Source of the DNA: Azospirillum sp. TSA2s
GTDB taxonomy: Bacteria; Pseudomonadota; Alphaproteobacteria; Azospirillales; Azospirillaceae
Direction of reading: 5' to 3'
Assembly (NCBI RefSeq): GCF_004923315.1
Contig: NZ_CP039644.1
Span: 62,001 to 126,000, forward strand
DNA length: 64,000 nucleotides
Positions 8,008-16,670 of this stretch are shown here, piece after piece. The translations under genes were made by a program, and so were the position numbers. Position 1 is the stretch's first letter, and each line of letters begins with the position of its first letter. The notes below the pieces were generated by a model, which searched no databases, was not told the DNA's origin, and saw only the letters and a list, made by a program, of their open reading frames with translations.

Positions 8008-9849
8008 TTAGGGCAGGAACCCGCCGATCTGGCAGGCCCACAGCCGGGCGTAGGCACCATCCAAAGCCAACAGATCACCATGGCGGCCCTGCTCAACAAT
8101 GCGGCCGTTCTCCAACACGAGGATGCGGTCCATGTCGGCGATGGTCGACAGCCGGTGGGCAATGGCGAGCACGGTGCGTCCTTCGAACAGCTGCCACAGC
8201 GCATCCTGGATCTGGCGTTCGGTCTCGGAATCGAGCGAGGATGTCGCCTCGTCCAGCACTAGGATCGGCGCGTCCTTCAAGAAGGCGCGCGCAATCGCGA
8301 TGCGCTGCCGTTCGCCGCCCGACAGCAGCACGCCCTGCTCCCCCACCACCGCGTCATAGCCGCCCGGCCGTGCCCGGATGAAGCCGTCACAATGGGCCTT
8401 GGCGGCCGCCGCCCGGACAGCCTCCTCGTCCGCCGGATCCAGGCCATAGGCGATGTTGTCGCGGATGGAGCGGTGGAACAGGGTTGGGGCTTGCGGCACT
8501 TCGGCGATGGCCCGGTTGAGCGAGGCCAAGCTGACCGTGGCGATGTTCTGACCGTCGATGTGGATGGAGCCGGCCTGCGGGACATATTGACGGCGCAGCA
8601 GCCGCACCAGCGTGCTCTTGCCGGCCCCCGAAGGCCCGACCAGCGCCACCCGCTCGCCGGGGGCGATGGCCAGGTCGAGCCCCTCGAACACCTGGCTGCC
8701 GTCGGCATGGGCGAATCCCAGGCCGCGTACCGTGATGCCGCCTTGCCCCAGCCGCAGCTCCGGTGCCGCGGCTGGATCGGGAATGTCATGTGGGCGGGCG
8801 ATCAGGCTTAAAGCGTTGCCGAGAACGCCGAACTGCTCAAACAGGTCGAGCAGACGGGAGGACAAATTCCACACATTGGTGCCGATGATCGCCGCCAGCG
8901 AAAAGACCATGGCAAAATCGCCGGCCGTCATACGCCCTTGCGACGCCTGCGACACGGCCAGTCCCAGCAGGGCCAGCTGGAATAGGATCAAGGCGGTGAA
9001 CAGCCCCAGCCCCTGCAGCATCAAGAAGCGGCGCAAGCCCATCGCCCGCCGGCGCTCGACGTCCAGCGCACCGGTCAGCCGCGCCATCTCGGCTGGCGCG
9101 GTGGCGAAGGCCCGCACCAACTCCACATTGGCGATGACGTCGACCATCCGCCCGGTGGAGACCGAGGTCTCCTCCGACAGCGCCCGTGACAGCCTCAGGC
9201 AGTGACGGGCCAGCACCGCCGAGACGAGCAGATGCGCTGCTGTCCAACCGAGCAGCAGGACCGCAAACAGCGGGTTGGCCGCCAGCAGCAGGCTCACCCC
9301 AATGGCCAGGACGACCAGAATGCGGATGAGGTCATTGCTCAAGATGGCGAGCAGCTGGAGGGCCGCTTGGCCGGCCTGCTTGACCTTCTGCCCGAGGTCG
9401 CCGGCAAAGGACTCCTGGAAATAGCGTGGCGCATGACCGAGCAGATGGCCAAAGAGGCGGGACTGGACCGTTTGGCTCAACGCCGGCAGCGTGTGCAGCT
9501 CGGTCAACTCCCGCAACCGGTTGAACAGGGCCGATCCGATCCACAGCCCGCCCAAAGCCAGGACCCAACCCACGATGTTGGAAGTCCAGCCGCCTGCTCC
9601 TGCCGGGGGGGTGGCCAGCTCGTCCACCAGGGCGCGCAGCGCCACCGGCTCCAGCCCCATCAGGGCGATGCCCCCGGCTGCCGTGAGGTTCAGCAGCACC
9701 ATCCGGCCGAGGAAGCCTTGGCGCAGGCAACTCCACAGGAAGCGTCCCGGCGTGGACGGCAGAGCTCCAGCGGATGAGCCTGGGTGGGAGGGGGAAGCAT
9801 GGGATGACGACGGGAGCATCAAAGGAGGGCCGGTCACAGCGGAGGGCAT
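8008..9849 (-). CDS. ABC transporter, fused permease and ATPase (MsbA/PglK-like exporter, 613 aa)
   Basis: A type I ABC exporter half-transporter: an N-terminal membrane domain of about six helices (roughly residues 45-330) and a C-terminal ATPase. Visible motifs are Walker A GPSGAGKST, Q-loop region IAEVPQAPTLFH, signature LLSGGERQRIAIA, Walker B ILVLDEATSSLD and switch His in AIAHRLSTIAD. Members move lipids, lipid-linked oligosaccharides or peptides across the inner membrane. Next to glycosyltransferases and methyltransferases, flipping a lipid-linked glycan is the best guess. The first 35 residues are Ser/Pro-rich and uninformative; an internal Met at residue 11 is a possible alternative start. 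Confidence 0.85.
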   Translation of the reverse strand: MPSAVTGPPLMLPSSSHASPSHPGSSAGALPSTPGRFLWSCLRQGFLGRMVLLNLTAAGGIALMGLEPVALRALVDELATPPAGAGGWTSNIVGWVLALGGLWIGSALFNRLRELTELHTLPALSQTVQSRLFGHLLGHAPRYFQESFAGDLGQKVKQAGQAALQLLAILSNDLIRILVVLAIGVSLLLAANPLFAVLLLGWTAAHLLVSAVLARHCLRLSRALSEETSVSTGRMVDVIANVELVRAFATAPAEMARLTGALDVERRRAMGLRRFLMLQGLGLFTALILFQLALLGLAVSQASQGRMTAGDFAMVFSLAAIIGTNVWNLSSRLLDLFEQFGVLGNALSLIARPHDIPDPAAAPELRLGQGGITVRGLGFAHADGSQVFEGLDLAIAPGERVALVGPSGAGKSTLVRLLRRQYVPQAGSIHIDGQNIATVSLASLNRAIAEVPQAPTLFHRSIRDNIAYGLDPADEEAVRAAAAKAHCDGFIRARPGGYDAVVGEQGVLLSGGERQRIAIARAFLKDAPILVLDEATSSLDSETERQIQDALWQLFEGRTVLAIAHRLSTIADMDRILVLENGRIVEQGRHGDLLALDGAYARLWACQIGGFLP

Positions 9850-10003
9850 CGGCCGGGATGCCTAGCAGCAAGCGGGCATGGCGTCGATGGGCTTGCCTTG
9901 AAAGCCGCAACGCCGTGCCGCGGCATCGGCGCTCTGGCCGTGCGGAGGGCGAGTTGCTACAAGGGGACGCTCCAAGACGTCCATCCCGATGGAGACAGAT
10001 CCC

Positions 10004-10795
10004 ATGACGTCCGCGCTGATCGGACATACCGGCTTCGTCGGCTCCAACCTGGACCGGCCGGACCGCTTCCAGGCCCGCTTCAACTCGCAAAATTTTCGCG
10101 AGATGGCCGGGCAGCGCTTCGAACAGCTGGTTTGTGCCGGCATTTCGGCGGTCAAGTGGCAGGCCAATCGCGATCCGGAAGCCGACCGCGCCCGCATCGC
10201 CGCGCTGGAGGCGGTGCTGGCCACCGTCGAGGCCGACCGCGTCATCCTCATCTCCACGGTCGACGTGCATCCCGACCTGACGGGGGCCGATGAAGCCAGC
10301 GACTGCCATGCGGCCGACAACCACGCCTATGGCCGTCACCGTCTGGCTTTTGAGGAGTTTGTCCGCAACCGCTTTCCAACCGTCCACATCTTGCGCCTGC
10401 CCGGCCTGTTCGGACCAGGGCTGAAGAAGAACGTCATCTTCGACCTGCTGCACGACAACGGGCTGGACGCCATCAACCCGGCAAGCGCCTTCCAATGGTA
10501 TGATGTCGGCCGGTTGTGGAACGATCTCGGCATCGCCGTTGAGCATGGCCTGCCCTTGGTCAACCTGATGACCGAGCCGGTGGAGACCAGCACCATCGTC
10601 GAGCGCGTCTTCCCCGGAACCGCCATCGGCGCCAAGGCGGGGCCGGCGGTGCGCTATGATGTGCGCACCCGCCATGCCGCTCTGTTCGGCGGCTCGGCGG
10701 ACGGGGAGAGCGGCACCGGCCACATCGCCACCGCGGCCCAGGTGCTGGACGCCATCGGTGCCTATGTGGCGTCCGTGCGCGCGGGCAAGGCATGA
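10004..10795 (+). CDS. Rossmann-fold nucleotide-sugar reductase/epimerase-like protein (263 aa)
   Basis: An NAD(P)-binding protein of the short epimerase/dehydratase type. ALIGHTGFVGSNL at the N-terminus carries the GxxGxxG loop, and ILISTVDVHPD and HAYGRHRLAFEEFV (a YxxxR in place of YxxxK) follow. The substrate half is short compared with GalE-type epimerases. ATG 10004 is chosen over ATG 9989 because GGAGA (9991-9995) sits eight bases before it. It is the first gene of a tightly coupled five-gene operon; its stop overlaps the next start in ATGA. The missing catalytic Lys suggests an atypical reductase. The reaction is unknown. Confidence 0.7.
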   Translation: MTSALIGHTGFVGSNLDRPDRFQARFNSQNFREMAGQRFEQLVCAGISAVKWQANRDPEADRARIAALEAVLATVEADRVILISTVDVHPDLTGADEASDCHAADNHAYGRHRLAFEEFVRNRFPTVHILRLPGLFGPGLKKNVIFDLLHDNGLDAINPASAFQWYDVGRLWNDLGIAVEHGLPLVNLMTEPVETSTIVERVFPGTAIGAKAGPAVRYDVRTRHAALFGGSADGESGTGHIATAAQVLDAIGAYVASVRAGKA

Positions 10796-11643
10796 GTGGC
10801 GTGGGCGCCCCGGCGCGCTTGGCCGTCTCCAACATCGCCTGGGAGTGTCACGACGACCCGGCCGTGCTGGACCTGCTGCGCCGCCAGGGCGTGACGGGCA
10901 TCGAGGTGGCGCCGCCCAAGATATGGCCGGGTTGGGAAGGGGCGACCCCCGCGGCTGCGCGCGCCTATCGTGAGCGGCTGGCCGGGGAAGGCTTTGCCAT
11001 CCCGGCCTTGCAGGCGATCCTGTTCGGCAAGAGCGAACCGGCCCTGTTCGGCAGCCCGCTGCAGCGCACCGCCCTGCTCGATCATCTGAGCCTGGTCGCC
11101 GATCTGGCCGCTGCCCTGGGGGCGCATGCCGTGGTGTTCGGTGCGCCCAAGCTGCGCAACCGCGGCACCCTGCCTGAAGAGGCCGCCTTCGCCGTTGCGG
11201 TGGAGACCTTCGCCGCGGCCGGTGCCCTCTTCGCCGCGCGCGACACCACCTTGTGCTTCGAACCCAATCCGCCGCAGTATGGCTGCACACTCGGCACCAC
11301 CAGCGACGAAGCCGCCCAGCTGGTCGCCGCCGTCGCATCGCCGGGCTTTTGCTTGCATCTGGACAGCGCGGCCCTGGTGATGGCGGACGAGGATGTGCCG
11401 TCGGCCGTGCGCCGCCATGCCGCCGCGGCCCGCCATGCCCATGCCAGCGAACCGGACCTCGGCACCTTCGCCGCGCCCAAGGTTGACCATGCCGGAATGG
11501 CCCGCGCCCTGGCCGAGGGTGGCTATGCCGGCTGGCTGTCGATCGAGATGCGCCAAGCGGCCGAGGATCCGTCGGCTGCGCTAGCGCAGGCCTGTGCGGT
11601 CGTGCGCGCGGCCTATGCCCCCCTGCTCGACGCACCCGCATGA
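10792..11643 (+). CDS. sugar phosphate isomerase/epimerase, xylose-isomerase-like TIM barrel (283 aa)
   Basis: The fold is suggested by VTGIEVAPPKIWPGW, the repeated beta-alpha pattern, and metal-ligand-like positions in LCFEPNPPQYG (Glu), FCLHLDSAA (Asp), HAHASEPDL (His) and LSIEMRQA (Glu). Together these form the Glu/Asp/His/Glu set typical of AP-endonuclease-2/xylose-isomerase barrels. The family isomerises or epimerises sugars and inositols in the cytoplasm with a divalent metal. ATGA overlaps link it to both neighbours, so it is translationally coupled. Its substrate is probably the sugar or sugar nucleotide handled by the adjacent reductase; that is inference from context. Confidence 0.8.
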   Translation: MSGVGAPARLAVSNIAWECHDDPAVLDLLRRQGVTGIEVAPPKIWPGWEGATPAAARAYRERLAGEGFAIPALQAILFGKSEPALFGSPLQRTALLDHLSLVADLAAALGAHAVVFGAPKLRNRGTLPEEAAFAVAVETFAAAGALFAARDTTLCFEPNPPQYGCTLGTTSDEAAQLVAAVASPGFCLHLDSAALVMADEDVPSAVRRHAAAARHAHASEPDLGTFAAPKVDHAGMARALAEGGYAGWLSIEMRQAAEDPSAALAQACAVVRAAYAPLLDAPA

Positions 11644-12533
11644 CCCGCCAGCCCTCCAAGAGCCCGGACACCATGAGCCAAGACGCCGGCGCGCCCTCCT
11701 CTTCCGTCCTGCTGCCCGGCGAGACCGACGGGCTGGCTGGCCTGCCGGCCCACTGGCAGGTGCCGGCCTTCGCCGTGCGGCGCTTGGCTCCCCGGCAGAG
11801 TCGCCATTGCGTGCTGATCCCGGTGCTGAACGAGGGAGACCGGCTGCGCCGCCAGCTCGACCGCATGGCGGCGGTGGGACATGGCTGCGACGTCATCATC
11901 GCCGACGGCGGCAGCCGTGACGGCGCCACGGCGCCGGAGGAGCTGATCGCGCGGGGTGTCGCCACCTTGCTGCGCAAAACCGGGCCGGGGCGGCTCAGCG
12001 CCCAGCTGCGCATGGGCATGGCCTTCGCCCTGGCTGAGGGCTATGACGGCATTGTCGCGGTGGACGGCAACGGCAAGGACGGGATCGAGGCGATCCCCGC
12101 CTTCACCGCTTTGCTTGATCAGGGCTATGGCTTTGTCCAGGGCTCCCGCTACATCAGCGGCGGCACGGCGGAACACACGCCGCTCGACCGCGAGGTCGGG
12201 GTGAAGCTGGTGCATGCGCCGCTGATCAGCTTGGGCGCCGGCTTCCGCTACACCGACACCACCAACGGCTTTCGCGCCTTCTCCGCCGCCTTCCTGCGCG
12301 ACGAGCGGGTCCAGCCCTTCCGCGACGTCTTCGACACCTACAACCTGCATTATTATCTGAGCGTCCGCGCTCCGCGGCTGGGCTACCGGGTGACCGAGAC
12401 GCCGGTGCGCCGCAGCTATCCGCCCAAGGGCAAAACACCGACCAAGATCGCCGGGCTTGCCGGCCGTGTCCACATCGTCAAGCAGCTGCTCCTGGCGGTG
12501 TGCGGCGCCTACAACCCGCCGGCAAAGCCGTGA
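11640..12533 (+). CDS. glycosyltransferase family 2 (297 aa)
   Basis: A GT-A fold family 2 enzyme. VLIPVLNEGDRLRRQL opens the nucleotide-binding half, VIIADGGSRDG replaces the common DDGSTD, and IVAVDGNGKDG is in the metal-binding position where DxD would normally be found. FVQGSRYISGG and YTDTTNGFRAFS match the dolichyl/undecaprenyl-phosphate transferase-like subgroup. There is no C-terminal membrane helix, unlike the GT2 later in this operon. It probably transfers the sugar made by the two preceding genes to a lipid or glycan acceptor. The start overlaps the previous stop (ATGA), and the stop overlaps the next start (GTGA). Confidence 0.85.
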   Translation: MTRQPSKSPDTMSQDAGAPSSSVLLPGETDGLAGLPAHWQVPAFAVRRLAPRQSRHCVLIPVLNEGDRLRRQLDRMAAVGHGCDVIIADGGSRDGATAPEELIARGVATLLRKTGPGRLSAQLRMGMAFALAEGYDGIVAVDGNGKDGIEAIPAFTALLDQGYGFVQGSRYISGGTAEHTPLDREVGVKLVHAPLISLGAGFRYTDTTNGFRAFSAAFLRDERVQPFRDVFDTYNLHYYLSVRAPRLGYRVTETPVRRSYPPKGKTPTKIAGLAGRVHIVKQLLLAVCGAYNPPAKP

Positions 12534-13804
12534 TCTCGACCGTTCCCTCCCGTGCTCCCTCTGCCCAAGCGGATGGCCCGCTCGACGCGCTGGTGGTGGG
12601 CGGCGGCTTCTACGGCTGCGGCATCGCCGTCGCCTTGAGGCAGCGCCATGGTTTGGACCGTGTGCTGGTGGTGGAGCGGGACGCCGAGCTGCTGGCCCGC
12701 GCCTCCTATGTCAATCAGGCCAGGGTGCACAACGGCTATCATTACCCGCGCAGCTTCATGACGGCCTACCGCAGCCGGGTCAACCTGCCGCGCTTTGCCG
12801 CGGACTATGCCGACTGCATCGACGACAGCTTCGTCAAGGTCTATGCCATCGCCCGCCGCAACTCGCTGGTGACGGCCCGCCAATTCGCCCGCTTTTGCCA
12901 GGAGATCGGCGCACCCTGCGAGCCGGCGCCGCCGGCTGTGGCGCGGCTGTTCGCGCCGGAGCGCATCGAGCAAGTCTTCCTGGTGCGGGAGTTCGCCTTT
13001 GATGCCGTTGCCCTGCGGCGCCGGATGGAAGGCGCACTGGAGGCGGCCGGCATTCCCGTCTGGCTGGGTGCCGAGGTCACCGGGGTGGCGGCGGAGGGGG
13101 ATAAGCAGCGGGTGAGCCTGCGGATGAGAGGGGAGACCCGCAGCCTGACGGCCCGGAGGGTGTTCAACTGCACCTACGCCGGGCTGAATGGGCTGGGAAA
13201 CGGGTTCGGCCGCTTGCGCTCGACCCTCAAGCACGAGATCACCGAGATGGCGCTGCTGTCGATGCCCGACGAATTGGCCGGGCTTGGCGTCACCGTGATG
13301 GATGGTCCCTTCTTTTCAACGATGCCCTTTCCGGCCCGAGGGCTGCATTCGCTGTCGCATGTCCGCTACACGCCGCATGCCTCCTGGACCAGCGCCGGCG
13401 AGGACGGCGGCCTCCCCCCTTATGCGGTCCTCGACGCCTACCCGAAGCGCTCGCGCGCCGGGCACATGCTGCGCGACGCCGCCCGCTTCCTGCCCGCCCT
13501 GGCCGGGGCGCGGGTGGAGGACAGCCTGTTCGAGATCAAGACCGTGCTGGCCGTCAACGAGGTCGATGACGGCCGTCCCATCCTGCTGGAGCGCAACACG
13601 GCCCTGCCCTGCGCCTGGTCGGTGCTGGGCGGCAAGATCGACAATATCTACGACATCCATCAGGCGCTGGAAGCCTGGGCGCCGCCGGATTGGGCGCCGC
13701 GGGACCCGGCCGCAACCTCCGCCACCGCCCGGCCCGCTGCCGCCTGCGGAGGAACGGCCGCAGCGGCTGCCGCCATGCCAAGGCTGGAGATACGCCATGC
13801 ATGA
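12530..13804 (+). CDS. FAD-dependent oxidoreductase, DAO-like (424 aa)
   Basis: The N-terminus carries the dinucleotide-binding fold ALVVGGGFYGCGIAVAL (GxGxxG variant) followed by VLVVERDAELLARAS. Further in, VHNGYHYPRS and WSVLGGKIDNIYDI fit a flavin oxidoreductase of the DAO superfamily. GTG 12530 is chosen because it forms a GTGA overlap with the preceding stop, as at every other junction in this operon; an in-frame codon 30 bases earlier would overlap more. The last 45 residues are Ala/Pro-rich and look like a disordered tail. It probably oxidises an amino or hydroxyl group of a sugar or lipid-linked sugar. The substrate is unknown. Confidence 0.75.
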   Translation: MISTVPSRAPSAQADGPLDALVVGGGFYGCGIAVALRQRHGLDRVLVVERDAELLARASYVNQARVHNGYHYPRSFMTAYRSRVNLPRFAADYADCIDDSFVKVYAIARRNSLVTARQFARFCQEIGAPCEPAPPAVARLFAPERIEQVFLVREFAFDAVALRRRMEGALEAAGIPVWLGAEVTGVAAEGDKQRVSLRMRGETRSLTARRVFNCTYAGLNGLGNGFGRLRSTLKHEITEMALLSMPDELAGLGVTVMDGPFFSTMPFPARGLHSLSHVRYTPHASWTSAGEDGGLPPYAVLDAYPKRSRAGHMLRDAARFLPALAGARVEDSLFEIKTVLAVNEVDDGRPILLERNTALPCAWSVLGGKIDNIYDIHQALEAWAPPDWAPRDPAATSATARPAAACGGTAAAAAAMPRLEIRHA

Positions 13805-14816
13805 CACGCTCTTGTCGATCATCCTGGTGGTCCAGGAGGCTGAGGCGACCCTCGCCGGCACGCTGGCGCGATTGTCGGCGCTGCTGGCCGGCCTGGTCAG
13901 CGACTACGAGATCATCGTCGTCGACAACGGCTCGGCCGACAGAACGGTGGAGGTGCTGCAGCAGGCGGTGGCCGAGCACCCCAACATCCAGGTTTATTGC
14001 CTGCCGACCGCCGGCGACCGCGATGTGGCGCTGATCGCCGGGCTGGAAAACGCCATCGGCGATTATGTGGTGCTGCTCGACCCGGCGCTCGACGATCCGG
14101 CGATCCTGCCGGCGATGCTGGCGGCGGCGATGGAGGGGAATGACATCGTCTTGGCGCGCGCCCGCGGCCCGGTGGCGGAGCGGGGGGCTCTGCGCCGCCT
14201 GCTGTCGGGAGCCTACATTCGCCTGTTCCGCTGTCTGTCGGGGCTGGATTTGCGCCAGGACGCGCCGCGCTACCGGCTGATGAGCCGGCGCGTGGTCAAT
14301 TACGTGCTCCAGCACGAAGCCTCCTTCCTGGTCTATCAGGTGGTGCCGGTGGCCGCCGGATTCCGCAAAACGGTGCTGGAGCATGAGCCTCTGCCCGCTT
14401 CGGCCGGAGGCCGCGCCGGATCGTTGCGCGCCGAGGTTAGCCGGGCGCTTGCCATGCTGGTCTCCACCTCGTCGGCGCCCATGCGCCTGGTGTCGGGACT
14501 GTGCTTAACCGCAGCCCTGCTCAGCCTGCTCTACTCGGTCTATGTGGTGGCCAACTACCTGTTCAATGCCCAGTTGGCTCCGGGCTGGACCACTTTGTCC
14601 TTGCAGCTGTCGGGCATGTTTTTCCTGCTGTCGATCGCCCTGGCGGTTCTGTCGGAATATGTCATCCGCATCCTGCACAGCGCGCTGCGCCACCCGCCCT
14701 ATTACATCGCCCGCGAATTCCGCAGCGCCTCGTTGACGCGCGAGCTGAAGCTCAACGTGCGGCATCGGGAGGAGGAGCGACCGGCCCCTCTGGGGGCCGG
14801 CCGGGGGACGGTCTGA
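13797..14816 (+). CDS. glycosyltransferase family 2 with two C-terminal membrane helices (339 aa)
   Basis: This is a polyprenyl-phosphate sugar transferase-like GT2. IILVVQEAEATLAGTL, IIVVDNGSADRTVEVL and YVVLLDPALDDPA are the nucleotide- and metal-binding elements (the usual DxD is DPALDD here). About residues 228-255 (LVSGLCLTAALLSLLYSVYV) and 262-290 (LQLSGMFFLLSIALAVLSEY) are two membrane spans, the GtrB/DPM1 layout. The ATG at 13797 overlaps the FAD-oxidoreductase stop by eight bases. It likely charges undecaprenyl phosphate with the operon's sugar at the inner membrane. It is the last gene before a strong terminator. Confidence 0.85.
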   Translation: MHDTLLSIILVVQEAEATLAGTLARLSALLAGLVSDYEIIVVDNGSADRTVEVLQQAVAEHPNIQVYCLPTAGDRDVALIAGLENAIGDYVVLLDPALDDPAILPAMLAAAMEGNDIVLARARGPVAERGALRRLLSGAYIRLFRCLSGLDLRQDAPRYRLMSRRVVNYVLQHEASFLVYQVVPVAAGFRKTVLEHEPLPASAGGRAGSLRAEVSRALAMLVSTSSAPMRLVSGLCLTAALLSLLYSVYVVANYLFNAQLAPGWTTLSLQLSGMFFLLSIALAVLSEYVIRILHSALRHPPYYIAREFRSASLTRELKLNVRHREEERPAPLGAGRGTV

Positions 14817-14820
14817 CCAT

Positions 14821-14870
14821 CTCTCCTCTGTCCGATGCTTATTGACGCATCCGACAGAGGAGAGGCTTTT
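14821..14870 (+). terminator. rho-independent terminator of the five-gene operon
   Basis: A long inverted repeat starts four bases after the last stop. The arms 14821-14832 and 14853-14864 pair over 12 bases; after one C-C mismatch five more pairs follow (14834-14838 with 14847-14851), around an eight-base loop. A TTTT run at 14867-14870 follows two bases later. The next gene converges from the other side, so the hairpin may act in both directions. Confidence 0.85.
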
Positions 14871-14891
14871 GGTTCTCCCCGTGTGAACGCT

Positions 14892-16670
14892 TCAAGCGTA
14901 TCCGCTCGAACTGATCACACTCGAGGCCCGCGACAGCACCGGCGGCGGGAGCGGGCTCGTGTCGCCGTCCAGACGGCGGTGCAGTTCGCTGGCCATGGCG
15001 TTCACCACCGCCTCCCAACCGCCGGCTTGGGATTGGCGGAACAGGGTGAGGCTGTCATAGAACGGGCAATCGCTGCGGTCGACCAGCCAGCGGCAATCCG
15101 GCACCGCCCGCAACGCCACCCAGGCGGTGGTGCCGACCGCCCCGGCCAGATGGGCGATCACGCTGTCGGCGGTGACCACCAGATCCATCTGGGCAATCGC
15201 CCAGGCGGTGCTGGTGAAGGAGTGCTCCGCGTCCGCGAACCAGGGATCGAGCGGGCGCTCCACCGTGAGCTCCACCGCCTCGTCGGGCGGCTCCGGCTGC
15301 AGGCTGATCAGGCGGATGCCGGGCCGCACCAGCAGGCGGGCGAACAGTGCCAACGGGATGTCCTTGGCCGGATCGGTGGTCGTCCATTTGATGCCGACCA
15401 GACGCTCGCCCGGCTTGCGCTCCAGCATCGGCGCCTGGTGCGGACTGCGGGCGATGTCGATGTAGGCCGCGCTGTGGAAGGTGCGCTGCGCGTCGCGCTC
15501 CAGCATGTAGAAGAGATCAAAGGATTGCGCCCGGACATCCACCGCCGGGATGCGCTCGCCATGGGTGAAGGCGCCGGCCACCCCCTTGCCAAGCGCGCAC
15601 AAGGATTTCATCCGACGGTCGCAGAGGATGTAGGCGGTCATGCCGCGTTCATGGAAATAGGCGGCATAGCGCAGACACTGGATGACGTCGCCAAAGCCGG
15701 ATTCCCCGTTGATGAGGATGCGGCTTCCTGGCCGGATGGTGCCGTCCCAGATCGGCACCGGCAGGTAGCTCTTCCACCAGTGCAGCGGGGCATAGTCGTA
15801 TTTGTGGGGCAGGAGGGTCTCGAACGCCTCCCACCGCCCCAAGCGGAACATCAGGTGCATCAGCATCAAAAGCGCATAGGCGCGGGTGCTGGCATCGGCG
15901 GCGGCGGCGGCGGCGCGGCGGTACAGCCCGGCGGCATCCTCAAAGCCGCCGCCCATCTCGGTGGCATAGCCCAGATTGAACCACAAATCATGGCGACCGG
16001 GGTCGAAGGCCAGAGCGACGCCGCCAAAGCGGACAGCCTCAGCATGCTTGCCCTGTTTGGGCAGCCGGGCTGCCCGGTTGCCGAAATGCAGCAGGAGCTG
16101 CGTGTAGGCCCCGGGCACCGCCGGCAACCGGCTCAGCAGCGGAGCCACCGCCTCGACATGGTGCTGCGGATCATCGGGTGCCCGATCCAGGGCGTCCAGC
16201 CACAGTTTGGTCACGCTGGCCAGGCTGGTGGCGACAGCGGGGGTGATGCCGTGCCGCTCGGCCAGAAGCGTCAGCTGCTCCAGCCCATCGAGCAGGCGCC
16301 CGTCCTGGATGAGGAGAATGGCGGCGTTGTGCAGCGCGTCTGGATGCTCCGGCTCGGCCTGCAGGACCGCCGCATACATGAGGCGCGCCAGCAGGGAATG
16401 GCCGGCGCGGTGGTGGTGGGTTGCGTCCGCCAGCCTCGGCGGGCGTCCTTGGGCGAGCGCGGTCATTCCAAGGGGCAAGGCGCCCGCTTCCAGCGCGGCA
16501 CGCAGATGCTCGGCATCGCCCTTGCCCGGCGCGTCGGCGGGGATGGTGCGGCAAAGGGCCAGGGCGAGGGCCAGGGCGCCCTCGCGGTCGCCGGCAAGAG
16601 CGATGCGGGTGGCCGCCAGCAGCTGGTCTGCGATGGGCTGCAGCGGAGGCGGCGTCATCAGGATCGTCAC
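14892..16670 (-). CDS. TPR-containing GT9-like glycosyltransferase (592 aa)
   Basis: The N-terminal 270 residues or so are helical repeats (for example LMYAAVLQAEPEHPDALHNA, HDLWFNLGYATEMGG) typical of TPRs. The C-terminal half resembles the ADP-heptose:LPS heptosyltransferase (GT9) donor domain fused to TPRs in many proteobacteria: ILINGESGFGDVIQCLRYA, LVGIKWTTTDPAKDIPL, and LVVTADSVIAHLAGAVG, the last being the conserved D(T/S)xxAHLAGA nucleotide-sugar site. The GTG start at 16670 overlaps the GT61 stop (GTGA); an ATG lies four codons in. Substrate is unknown. The protein has the same architecture as the gene at 29731 but differs widely in sequence. Confidence 0.8.
   Translation of the reverse strand: MTILMTPPPLQPIADQLLAATRIALAGDREGALALALALCRTIPADAPGKGDAEHLRAALEAGALPLGMTALAQGRPPRLADATHHHRAGHSLLARLMYAAVLQAEPEHPDALHNAAILLIQDGRLLDGLEQLTLLAERHGITPAVATSLASVTKLWLDALDRAPDDPQHHVEAVAPLLSRLPAVPGAYTQLLLHFGNRAARLPKQGKHAEAVRFGGVALAFDPGRHDLWFNLGYATEMGGGFEDAAGLYRRAAAAAADASTRAYALLMLMHLMFRLGRWEAFETLLPHKYDYAPLHWWKSYLPVPIWDGTIRPGSRILINGESGFGDVIQCLRYAAYFHERGMTAYILCDRRMKSLCALGKGVAGAFTHGERIPAVDVRAQSFDLFYMLERDAQRTFHSAAYIDIARSPHQAPMLERKPGERLVGIKWTTTDPAKDIPLALFARLLVRPGIRLISLQPEPPDEAVELTVERPLDPWFADAEHSFTSTAWAIAQMDLVVTADSVIAHLAGAVGTTAWVALRAVPDCRWLVDRSDCPFYDSLTLFRQSQAGGWEAVVNAMASELHRRLDGDTSPLPPPVLSRASSVISSSGYA

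Noticed and set aside
9332-12019. An 895-codon minus-strand frame across the ABC transporter start and the five-gene operon
   Set aside because: It lies antisense to several well-supported genes, is Arg/Pro-rich and matches no family. It is a high-GC shadow.
13302-13796. A longer N-terminus for the membrane GT2 starting at 13302
   Set aside because: It would overlap most of the FAD-oxidoreductase end in another frame; GT2 homology and the overlap pattern support ATG 13797.
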